DNA of 64,000 nt, from contig NZ_CP086594.1 of assembly GCF_020866845.1 (NCBI RefSeq), forward strand, positions 3,190,001-3,254,000, read 5' to 3'. Shown here one piece after another: positions 54,563-61,789 of the stretch; position 1 is the first letter of the stretch; every line of letters starts with the position of its first letter. The translations under genes were made by a program, and so were the position numbers. This stretch comes from Sphingomonas radiodurans (GTDB lineage Bacteria > Pseudomonadota > Alphaproteobacteria > Sphingomonadales > Sphingomonadaceae). The notes beneath the pieces are model-generated. The model saw only the letters and a list, made by a program, of their open reading frames with translations. It searched no databases and was not told the DNA's origin.

Positions 54563-55357
54563 TCAGCCGCCGTCCTGCGCGAAGCTTTCGGCGCGCTGGC
54601 CGAGCAACGTCACCTCGACGCGGCGATTGCGCTGCATCCCGGCCGTGCTCGTGTTGCTCGCGACGGGCTGGCTTTCACCATGCCCCTCGACCGAGAAGCG
54701 CGCGCGGGTCACGTCCATCTGGTCGAATGCGCCGCGCACCGCATCGGCGCGACGCAGCGACAGCGACTTGTTGTACGCGTCCGAGGCGCGCGAATCGGTG
54801 TGGCCGTCGATCGCGACGCGCACGCCAGGGTTGTCGCGCAAGTAATCGGCGAGCGGACGGAGCCGATCGATCGCGCCGGGGCGGAGCGTTGCGCTGTCGG
54901 TGTCGAACAGCACTTCCTCGCTCAGCGTCATGGTCGCGCCGCGCGGCGTCTGGCGGAAGCCATAGTCGCGCATCGCGCGGCGATCCCACCGGCCGGGGCC
55001 GGCGTCGACGCCGCGATCGGGCAGCGGCACCGCGACCGCGAACCCGACATCGCGGCGGTCCCAATCGAAGCGCGCGCGGGCAGGGCCGGCGGTCTGGATG
55101 AAGGCGCGGTTGGCGGCGTTCGCCTCGCGGCGGCCGATCACGCGATCGCGGTTCCAATCGAAGTTGCGCAGCACGAAGGCACGCCCGCGCAGGCTTGCGC
55201 GCAATTCAGGGAGCAGCACCGGCACGCCGGGGCCGACGAGCCGCCAAGCGCCGCTACCGGGGCGGCCGCCGCTCCAGTCCCAGGCGCGTTGCGCGCTGGC
55301 AGGCAGGGCGGTGGTGACGGCGGCGAGGCCGAGCGTCGCAAGGATCAAATTACGCAT
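54563..55357 (-). CDS. OmpA-domain outer membrane protein with an EF-hand loop
   Basis: 264 residues from ATG 55357 with a signal peptide (LILATLGLAAVTTALPASAQ). Residues 67-78 (DWNRDRVIGRRE) fit the calcium-binding EF-hand loop DxNxDxxIxxxE. The C-terminal 120 residues are an OmpA-like peptidoglycan-binding domain: VLFDTDSATLRPGAIDRL, VRVAIDGHTDSRASDAYNKS and LSLRRADAVRGAF. Likely a periplasmic, cell-wall-attached protein. It lies between recF and the MFS gene. Confidence 0.85.
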   Translation of the reverse strand: MRNLILATLGLAAVTTALPASAQRAWDWSGGRPGSGAWRLVGPGVPVLLPELRASLRGRAFVLRNFDWNRDRVIGRREANAANRAFIQTAGPARARFDWDRRDVGFAVAVPLPDRGVDAGPGRWDRRAMRDYGFRQTPRGATMTLSEEVLFDTDSATLRPGAIDRLRPLADYLRDNPGVRVAIDGHTDSRASDAYNKSLSLRRADAVRGAFDQMDVTRARFSVEGHGESQPVASNTSTAGMQRNRRVEVTLLGQRAESFAQDGG

Positions 55358-55441
55358 CACTGTTCTCCGTAGCCCCCGCTACGGTGCGACAGATGCGGCG
55401 CGGCGCTTGAACCGCGCATGATCCCGGATGACAGCCGGCGT

Positions 55442-56485
55442 TCAGCCGAGCGCGATGCGTGTCGCGCGATCGTCGATCGCGGCGAACAGCGCCGGCTCGG
55501 TGCCGGTCATCCACACTTGCGCGTGGCCGGCGAGGCGATCGAACAGCGCGGCGCGGCGTGCCGGATCGAGGTGCGCCGCCACCTCGTCGAGCAGCAGGAT
55601 CGGCGGCTGCCCGCGTCGCTCGCCGACGAGCGCGGCATGCGCGAGCACGATGCCGAGCAGCAGCGCCTTCTGCTCGCCGGTCGAGGCCTGCGCGGCGGGG
55701 ATTTGCTTGTCGACATGCCGCACGGCGAGGTCGGCGCGGTGCGGGCCGGTCAGCGTTCGGCCGGCGGCGGCGTCGCGGCCGCGACCGCTCGCCAGCGCGT
55801 GGAGCAGCGCGGCGGCGTCACCGGCCCAGCCCTCCAACACGAGGTGCGCGCGGGGGAAATCGCCGCCGGTTTCCTGTGCGAGGCGTTCGGAGAGCGTGGC
55901 GACCGTCTCGCTCCGCGCCGCGGCGATCGCGGCGCCATGCTGCGCCATTTGCGCTTCGAGCGCCGACAGCCAGTCGCGATCGGGCGCTGGCTCGGCGAGC
56001 AGCTTGTTGCGCGCGCGCATCGCCGCTTCGTAGCGCGTCGTTTCGAGCGCATGGCCGGGCGACAGCGCGAGCGTCAGGCGATCGAGGAAGCGCCGCCGCT
56101 CGCTCGCCGGCTCGACGAACAGCCGATCCATCGCCGGGGTGAGCCACAGGACCGACAGCCATTGCGCCAGCGTGTTGGCCGCGCCGGCTGCGCCGTTGAA
56201 CCGCACCACGCGGCGTTCGGGCGCGGCGGCAAGCGTGCCGGTGGCAAGCTCGGTCGCGTCGCCGAGCGTCGCGGCGACACCGAAGCCGCCGGGGCCATTG
56301 CGGCGCGCGATTTCGCTCAGCGCCGCCCGCCGAAGGCCGCGGCCGGGGGCGAGGAGGGACACGGCTTCAAGGACGTTGGTCTTGCCGGCGCCGTTGGGGC
56401 CGGTGAGGATCACGAAGCCCGGCTCGGGCGTGAGCGCCAGGTCCGCGTGGCTGCGGACGTCGGTTAGGACGAGCCGGCGGATCAT
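55442..56485 (-). CDS. recF: RecF DNA repair/replication protein
   Basis: 347 residues of the SMC-like ATPase: [20 protein letters not shown], Walker [10 protein letters not shown] (29-37), signature [15 protein letters not shown] and Walker [15 protein letters not shown]. It helps load RecA at gaps. Separated from gyrB by an OmpA-like gene and an MFS transporter, though in many genomes the two are adjacent. Confidence 0.95.
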   Translation of the reverse strand: MIRRLVLTDVRSHADLALTPEPGFVILTGPNGAGKTNVLEAVSLLAPGRGLRRAALSEIARRNGPGGFGVAATLGDATELATGTLAAAPERRVVRFNGAAGAANTLAQWLSVLWLTPAMDRLFVEPASERRRFLDRLTLALSPGHALETTRYEAAMRARNKLLAEPAPDRDWLSALEAQMAQHGAAIAAARSETVATLSERLAQETGGDFPRAHLVLEGWAGDAAALLHALASGRGRDAAAGRTLTGPHRADLAVRHVDKQIPAAQASTGEQKALLLGIVLAHAALVGERRGQPPILLLDEVAAHLDPARRAALFDRLAGHAQVWMTGTEPALFAAIDDRATRIALG

Positions 56486-56526
56486 CGAAGGTGCGGGGTG
56501 GGAGACATCGGGCCGAGTGCGCCTAC

Positions 56527-56649
56527 GTCATTCCCGCGCGGGCGGAAATCCACTCTGTCATGCCGGGCTCGTCCCGGCATCCACGGTGCGGCACGCCCCG
56601 AAGCGTCGAATGCGCGGGACGGTGGATGCCGGCACAGGGCCGGCATGAC
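56527..56649. repeat. Palindrome family 2 cluster (one lone arm and one inverted pair)
   Basis: Arms at 56557-56584 and 56622-56649 are inverted copies with 37 bases between them and share the 8331-8358 arm sequence (CCGGGCTCGTCCCGG core). A third, diverged hairpin arm lies at 56527-56553 (TTCCCGCGCGGGCGGAA). The cluster fills the gap between recF and nrdB. Confidence 0.85.
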
Positions 56650-56674
56650 GAAGGAAGGGTCAGTGAGCGGCCTG

Positions 56675-57730
56675 TTACTCGGCCGCCACGCCGGCGTGCG
56701 AGAACATGTCGCCACCGTCGCCCAGTTCCTCGTTCGCGGCGGGGCGGGCCTTGGCCTTCTTGCGCATGTCGAACGAATCCCACACGTCGTTCCACTGGCC
56801 CTTCGTGGCGGCCTTGGAATACTCGGTCGCGCGCTGCTCGAAGAAATTGGCGTGCTCGACACCGTTGAGCATCGGCGCGAGCCACGGCAGCGGATGTTCG
56901 TCGATCATGTAGATCGGCTTCAGGCCAAGCTGCCCCATCCGCCAATCGGCGATGTAGCGGATGTACTTCTTGATCTCCTTGGGCGTCATGCCGTTCACTG
57001 GGCCCATCTCGAACGCGAGGTCGATGAAATTGTCCTCAAGCCGGATCGTCGTCTGGCACACGTCGGCGATGTCGTCCTTCACCGCCTTGGTCAGGCACTG
57101 CCGCTCCTGGCAGAAGGTGTGGAACATCTTGATGATGCCCTCGCAGTGCAACGTCTCGTCGCGGATCGACCAAGTGACGATCTGCCCCATGCCCTTCATC
57201 TTGTTGAAGCGCGGGAAGTTCATCAGCATCGCGAAGCTGGCGAACAGCTGCACGCCCTCGGTGAAGCCGCCGAACATGGCGAGCGTGCGCGCGATATCCT
57301 CGTCATTATCGACGCCGAAGTTCTGCATGTAATCATGCTTGTCCTTCATCTCGGCATATTCGAGGAAAGCGCCATATTCGCTTTCGGGCATGCCGATCGT
57401 GTCGAGCAGATGGCTGTAGGCGGCGATATGCACCGTCTCCATGTTGCTGAACGCGGTCAGCATCATCTTGATCTCGGTCGGCTTGAACACGCGGCCGTAC
57501 TTCTCATGGTAGCAATCCTGCACCTCGACATCGGCCTGGGTGAAGAAGCGGAAGATCTGGGTGAGCAGATTGCGCTCGTGATCGGTCAGCTTCTGCGCCC
57601 AATCGCGGCAATCCTCGCCCAGCGGCACTTCTTCGGGCAGCCAGTGAAGCTGCTGCTGACGCTTCCAGAATTCGAACGCCCAGGGGTATTCGAACGGCTT
57701 GTACTGCTTGCGGGCTTCGGTGAGGGACAT
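56675..57730 (-). CDS. nrdB: Class I ribonucleotide reductase small subunit (beta)
   Basis: 351 residues; iron-ligand and radical-site segments LTQIFRFFTQADVEVQDCYH, FSNMETVHIAAYSHLLDTIG and ETLHCEGIIKMFHTF; ends with the NrdA-binding tail. It carries the diferric tyrosyl cofactor that starts the radical in NrdA. It is downstream of two small membrane-protein genes and about 1.5 kb downstream of nrdA, with the DUF559 element between them. Confidence 0.95.
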   Translation of the reverse strand: MSLTEARKQYKPFEYPWAFEFWKRQQQLHWLPEEVPLGEDCRDWAQKLTDHERNLLTQIFRFFTQADVEVQDCYHEKYGRVFKPTEIKMMLTAFSNMETVHIAAYSHLLDTIGMPESEYGAFLEYAEMKDKHDYMQNFGVDNDEDIARTLAMFGGFTEGVQLFASFAMLMNFPRFNKMKGMGQIVTWSIRDETLHCEGIIKMFHTFCQERQCLTKAVKDDIADVCQTTIRLEDNFIDLAFEMGPVNGMTPKEIKKYIRYIADWRMGQLGLKPIYMIDEHPLPWLAPMLNGVEHANFFEQRATEYSKAATKGQWNDVWDSFDMRKKAKARPAANEELGDGGDMFSHAGVAAE

Positions 57731-57795
57731 GGGTTACTCCGGGACGGTAAGGTGAGAATTCGTGAGTCTTGAGCATGTTGCAATGGGGCTCGGAA

Positions 57796-57996
57796 TCATC
57801 CCTCGGCGCTCCACCGCACCATGGCAGTGGCGCTCATCGCGAGGACGATGCCGCCCGCGAGCGCCATGATACCGATCATGCGAAACGCGTAGATCTGGCC
57901 ATCGCTCCGCGGCCGGGCGAGCGCGAGCAGCAGCCCCGCGCCGAGCAGCGCGAACACCAGCGCGACCGCGTACATGGCAAGGATCTGCCAGCTCAT
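57796..57996 (-). CDS. Two-helix small membrane protein of unknown function
   Basis: 66 residues, MSWQILAMYAVALVFALLGA with helices at about 6-27 and 39-60 joined by a short polar loop (RPRSDGQIYAF). The start ATG overlaps the stop of the preceding gene by four bases (ATGA), so it is translationally coupled to it. It lies just upstream of nrdB. I know of no function for it. Confidence 0.7.
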   Translation of the reverse strand: MSWQILAMYAVALVFALLGAGLLLALARPRSDGQIYAFRMIGIMALAGGIVLAMSATAMVRWSAEG

Positions 57997-58295
57997 CGCC
58001 GAACGCGCCGGCTGACATAGACGGTTCGCGTGCTCCGCGCGCCGACGCCGAGGAAGACGATGCCGACGAAATAGCCGAAATCGTACCAGCCGCCGTTGTT
58101 CGGCACGGCATAGATGGCGACGTCCGGCATCACGACGCTTGCCACCCAGGCGACCGGAAAGATGAAGCCGTGCCATAGGCCGAGCAGGAAGCCGGGGGTG
58201 GCGGCGGCCTGGTTGACCGCGGACGGAACCTGGCGCGCGCAGGCGGCAAGGAGGAGCGCGATCGCGACGATGCCTGCCCGGTTGAAGACGCGCAT
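57993..58295 (-). CDS. Small lipoprotein or membrane protein of unknown function
   Basis: 100 residues from the second of two adjacent ATGs (58295; the first is 58298), with GGAGGG upstream. The N-terminus has RAGIVAIALLLAACARQ, a lipobox-like LAAC at C19, then a second hydrophobic stretch (LLGLWHGFIFPVAWVASVVM) and a third (YDFGYFVGIVFLGVG). Overlaps the two-helix gene. The pair is widespread-looking but unnamed; I cannot assign a role. Confidence 0.7.
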   Translation of the reverse strand: MRVFNRAGIVAIALLLAACARQVPSAVNQAAATPGFLLGLWHGFIFPVAWVASVVMPDVAIYAVPNNGGWYDFGYFVGIVFLGVGARSTRTVYVSRRVRR

Positions 58296-59080
58296 CATGC
58301 GATCCCTCCGATGCATCCAAAGCCCGCATGTGTCGTTGTGTTGCCGAACCGACCAGGAGACTGACGATGCACGATCACAGCAACATCAAAGAGCATATGA
58401 CGGTCATCGGTGCCGATGGCGTCCATGTCGGCACGGTTGATCATATCGATGGCGAGCGGATCAAGCTGACCAAGACCGATAGCCCATCGACTGAAGATGG
58501 GACTGGCGGCAAGCATCATTACCTGCCGGCCGGCCTCGTGGCAGCGATCGAGGGCGATACGGTGCGGCTGTCGGCCACGGCGCAGAACGCGGTCGACATG
58601 TTCGAAGAGGACGCGTGAAACCGCTTTCCCTCTCCCCTTGTGGGAGAGGGAGGGGCCCGCTGCCGCAGGCAGTGGGAGGGTGAGGGGGCCGTCCATCAGG
58701 GGTGCCTTTTGCGTTAGTGCCTGCGTGACTGCCGCAACGACGCCGTCAATGTTCTCGATGACGTCGCGATTGGAGAAGCGGATCACGCGATAGCCTTCGG
58801 TTTCGAGGAAACGGGTGCGGCGGGCGTCTTGTTGTTCGCGAGTCGCGTGATCGTCGCCGTCGACTTCGATTATCAGCTTGGCGCCGTGCGAGCAGAAGTC
58901 GGCGTAATAGCGGCCTAGCGGCACCTGGCGGCGAAAGCGCGCGTCCGGGCATGCTTCGTGCAGTGCGCGCCATAAGCGGCGTTCCGGTTTGCCCATTGCT
59001 TGCCGCAGTTCGCGCGAGCGGTTCACGGTATTAGCGGGCAGGCGCTGGCGCTTGGTCAGGCCTTCTTCATTGCCCCTCAC
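58295..59080 (-). CDS. DUF559 protein (Vsr-like PD-(D/E)XK endonuclease fold), with read-through tail
   Basis: Core (about residues 10-125 from GTG 59080): LPANTVNRSRELRQAMGKPE, RRLWRALHEACPDARFRRQV, then GRYYADFCSHGAKLIIEVDG and RTRFLETEGYRVIRFSN, the DUF559 pattern with the D...EVD nuclease motif. The GTG is in the inner end of arm B; ATG 58996 is an alternative that would remove 28 residues. The frame stays open through arm A (LTLPLPAAAGPSLSHKGRG) and into DNA antisense to the DUF2171 gene, ending at 58295; that tail is unlikely to be functional. Confidence 0.75.
   Translation of the reverse strand: MRGNEEGLTKRQRLPANTVNRSRELRQAMGKPERRLWRALHEACPDARFRRQVPLGRYYADFCSHGAKLIIEVDGDDHATREQQDARRTRFLETEGYRVIRFSNRDVIENIDGVVAAVTQALTQKAPLMDGPLTLPLPAAAGPSLSHKGRGKAVSRVLFEHVDRVLRRGRQPHRIALDRCHEAGRQVMMLAASPIFSRWAIGLGQLDPLAIDMINRADMDAIGTDDRHMLFDVAVIVHRQSPGRFGNTTTHAGFGCIGGIA
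58367..58618 (+). CDS. DUF2171 domain protein
   Basis: 83 residues, MHDHSNIKEHMTVIGADGVH, then VDHIDGERIKLTKTDSP and HHYLPAGLVAAIEGDTVRLS, the DUF2171 pattern of a small PRC-barrel-like beta-rich protein. ATG 58367 has AGGAGA seven bases upstream. Antisense to the read-through tail of the DUF559 gene. Confidence 0.88.
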   Translation: MHDHSNIKEHMTVIGADGVHVGTVDHIDGERIKLTKTDSPSTEDGTGGKHHYLPAGLVAAIEGDTVRLSATAQNAVDMFEEDA

Positions 59081-59134
59081 CCTTCCCACGCGCTGCGCAT
59101 GCAGGCCCCTTCCCTCTCCCACAAGGGGAGAGGG
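58628..59134. mobile_element. Second DUF559-carrying element with inverted terminal repeats
   Basis: Arm A 58628-58689 and arm B 59072-59134 are inverted copies: outer stem CCCTCTCCC...GGGAGAGGG, inner stem CCGCTGCCGCAGGCAGTGG in arm A, inner end GGGTGAGGGGGC. One gene (DUF559, minus strand) lies between. Same organisation as 14278-14729 but with a different outer-stem sequence, the one that also forms the short pairs in the atp operon. A further arm, 59151-59206, follows arm B. The element lies between nrdA and nrdB. Confidence 0.7.
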
Positions 59135-59150
59135 AGTTGGCGCGTCACTT

Positions 59151-59206
59151 CCCTCTCCCCCTGTGGGAGAGGGAGGGAGCGCCGCAGGCGCGGAAGGGTG
59201 AGGGGG
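59151..59206. repeat. Third palindrome arm next to the second DUF559 element
   Basis: CCCTCTCCCC-CTGT-GGGAGAGGG outer stem, inner GCGCCGCAGGCGC stem and inner end GGTGAGGGGGC, in the same orientation as arm A; with arm B it makes an outward-facing pair separated by 16 bases. It ends 58 bases before the 3' end of nrdA. Confidence 0.82.
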
Positions 59207-59264
59207 CGTGTTTGTCATGACCTATCCTCGGCCACATCATCAGCCGTCGCCGGCTAACTCTGCG

Positions 59265-61157
59265 TTATTGGCAGGCGAGACACTCGTCATAATCGGTCGT
59301 CGCGAACTCATATTTCGGCTTCTCGAGCGTATTATCCGCCTCGACCCCGCCCGCGAACCCAGCCCGCTGAACACTCTTCGAGCGCAGATAATACAGCGAC
59401 TTGATCCCCAGCTCCCACGCGCGGAAGTGGAGCATCAGCAGATCCCACTTCTCGACGTCGGCGGGGATGAACAGGTTCAGCGACTGCGCCTGATCGATAT
59501 ACGGCGTGCGATCGCCGGCGAGTTCGAGCAGCCAGCGCTGGTCGATCTCGAAGCTCGTCTTGTAACAATCCTTTTCCTCGGCGCTGAGGAAATCGAGATG
59601 CTGGACCGAGCCGCCCTGTTCGAGGATCGAATTCCACACAGCGTCGGAATTCTTCGCCTTTTCGATCAGCAGTTTCTCGAGATACGGGTTCTTCACCGAG
59701 AAGCTGCCCGAGAGCGTCTTGTGGGTGTAGATGTTCGCCGGGATCGGCTCGATGCACGCGCTGGTGCCGCCGCAGATGATGCTGATCGACGCGGTCGGGG
59801 CAATTGCCATCTTGCAGCTGAACCGCTCCATCACGCCCATGTCGGCGGCGTCGGGGCAGGGGCCGCGCTCGATAGCGAGCTGCATCGAGGCTTCGTTCAC
59901 CTGGCTGCTGATCTGCTTGAACATCTTGAGGTTCCAGCTCTTCGCCATCGCGCCTTCCATCGGCAGGCCGCGCGCCTGGAGGAAGGAGTGGAAGCCCATG
60001 ACGCCAAGGCCGACCGACCGCTCGCGGCCCGCGCTGTACGCGGCGCGTTCCATGCCGGGTTCGTGGCGGTCGATGTAATCCTGCAGCACATTGTCGAGGA
60101 AGCGCATCACGTCTTCGACGAAGCGCTTGTCGTCCTTCCACTGATCCCACGTCTCGAGATTGAGCGAGGAGAGGCAGCAGACCGCGGTGCGATCGTTGCC
60201 GAGATGGTCGCGGCCGGTCGGCAGCGTGATCTCGCTGCACAGATTCGAGGTCGAGACCTTGAGGCCAAGATCGCGGTGATGCTTGGGCATGTTCTTGTTC
60301 ACGTGATCGGCGAAGACGATGTACGGCTCGCCCGTCGCGAGCCGCGTCTCGACCAGCTTCTGGAACAGCGAGCGCGCGTCGAGCGTGGCGCGTACAGTGC
60401 CGTCCTTGGGGCTCTTGAGCTGCCATTCGGCGCCGTCACGGACGGCTTCCATGAAGGCGTCGGGGATCAGCACGCCGTGGTGCAGATTGAGCGCCTTGCG
60501 GTTGAAATCGCCCGATGGCTTGCGGATCTCGAGGAACTCTTCGATCTCGGGGTGCGACACGTCGAGATAGCAGGCCGCCGAGCCGCGGCGCAGCGAACCC
60601 TGGCTAATCGCGAGCGTCAACGAATCCATCACGCGCACGAACGGGATGATGCCGCTGGTCTTGCCGTTCAGGCCGACCGGCTCGCCGATCCCGCGCACGT
60701 TGCCCCAATAGGTGCCGATCCCGCCGCCGCGACTGGCGAGCCAGACGTTCTCGTTCCAGGTATCGACAATGCCGTTGAGGCTATCGGGCACGGAGTTGAG
60801 ATAGCAGCTGATCGGCAGGCCACGCCCGGTGCCGCCGTTCGACAGCACCGGCGTCGCAGGCATGAACCAAAGCTGCGAGATGTAATCGTAGATGCGCTGC
60901 GCATGCGCGGCATCGTCGGCATAGGCGCTGGCGACGCGAACGAAGAGATCCTGATAGTTTTCGCCCGGCAGCAGATAGCGATCGTTCAGCGTGTCCTTGC
61001 CGAAATCGGTGAGGAGCGCGTCACGCGAATGATCGACCTCGACCGGATAGGGCTGCTGGCGCACGGATTTGCTGTCGCGCTCGGCCGTGCCGGTCGCATT
61101 CGTCGCTTCCAATGTGTCGGTCGCCATGTTCGCCTCACTCGCGTCTCTGAAATCCAT
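59265..61157 (-). CDS. nrdA: Class I ribonucleotide reductase large subunit (alpha)
   Basis: About 630 residues from ATG 61157, which has GAGGAAG upstream; ATG 61181 and 61127 are alternatives. Seen: SCYLNSVPDS, GGGIGTYWGNVR, the active-site NLCSEI, TASISIICGG and the C-terminal redox pair CLACQ. It reduces ribonucleotides to deoxyribonucleotides with NrdB. The protein starts almost directly at the catalytic ten-stranded barrel (RDALLTDFGKDTLNDRYLLP): there is no N-terminal ATP-cone, so dATP feedback through that site would be lacking. Confidence 0.95.
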   Translation of the reverse strand: MDFRDASEANMATDTLEATNATGTAERDSKSVRQQPYPVEVDHSRDALLTDFGKDTLNDRYLLPGENYQDLFVRVASAYADDAAHAQRIYDYISQLWFMPATPVLSNGGTGRGLPISCYLNSVPDSLNGIVDTWNENVWLASRGGGIGTYWGNVRGIGEPVGLNGKTSGIIPFVRVMDSLTLAISQGSLRRGSAACYLDVSHPEIEEFLEIRKPSGDFNRKALNLHHGVLIPDAFMEAVRDGAEWQLKSPKDGTVRATLDARSLFQKLVETRLATGEPYIVFADHVNKNMPKHHRDLGLKVSTSNLCSEITLPTGRDHLGNDRTAVCCLSSLNLETWDQWKDDKRFVEDVMRFLDNVLQDYIDRHEPGMERAAYSAGRERSVGLGVMGFHSFLQARGLPMEGAMAKSWNLKMFKQISSQVNEASMQLAIERGPCPDAADMGVMERFSCKMAIAPTASISIICGGTSACIEPIPANIYTHKTLSGSFSVKNPYLEKLLIEKAKNSDAVWNSILEQGGSVQHLDFLSAEEKDCYKTSFEIDQRWLLELAGDRTPYIDQAQSLNLFIPADVEKWDLLMLHFRAWELGIKSLYYLRSKSVQRAGFAGGVEADNTLEKPKYEFATTDYDECLACQ

Positions 61158-61789
61158 CGCCACCGCTTCCTCGTTCTTCATTCGTTCGAATCGGAGGCGA
61201 GCCCCCATCCTACACCGGAGCCGCCCTGCCTGTGAGAACAAAATGAGACCGTCGCCGCGAAGAAGCGGCGCAAAACGCCGTCTCCACGATATAGGGTCGC
61301 ATCGGTCCTTCTACCAGCGATTGGGTCCGCCCCCGTCTCCAACCCCTACTGATTGTGGCAGCAGGCGCGCGGTGGCAAGCAGGTAATGCATTGCGCGGGC
61401 TGCGGTTCATCGCGGCATCGCCACGTTCCACACGCGGCGCGTCAAGCGACGCGCGGACTTCCGCCGCGTTCGTGAATTGCAAGGCCCCCGGGGCCCCGCG
61501 AAAATATTCTTATTGGTCGGCCGGCATGGCAGTCGCCGCTCGTGGCGGCCTGATTCCGCTCTTGATTTGCGCGCCTAAACCAAATCAGGCGCGCTCGATC
61601 TTATCGGCGCTTCGCCGTGCGGTTGCTGCAGGCGGGTGTAGAAGAAGCAGGGCGGGTCAAGCACAAGGCCCGTCCTGCTTCCCCGGAGCGGCCATGATAC
61701 GCAAGCCACAATTTGTCATTGGCCGACCTCGGCTGACCCGGACGTGACCAGCTCGTTGCGCGATATACATATACGCAACGCGGAGCGCC
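61158..61789. other. Long gap upstream of nrdA
   Basis: 632 bases without a supported gene. It must hold the nrdA promoter and leader. Visible: a hairpin CGCCGC-GAAGAA-GCGGCG at 61253-61270, AT-rich AAAATATTCTTATT near 61500, an inverted repeat GCGCGCCT/AGGCGCGC at 61569-61594, and GTTGCG...CGCAAC flanking an AT-rich core near 61754-61778, just after the GGDEF-EAL gene. No recognised riboswitch; the ORFs in this gap lack ribosome sites and family resemblance. Confidence 0.6.

Noticed and set aside
61280..61300. A possible NrdR box upstream of nrdA
   Set aside because: Only the right half (ATATAGGGT) fits the consensus and no second box lies about 31 bases away.
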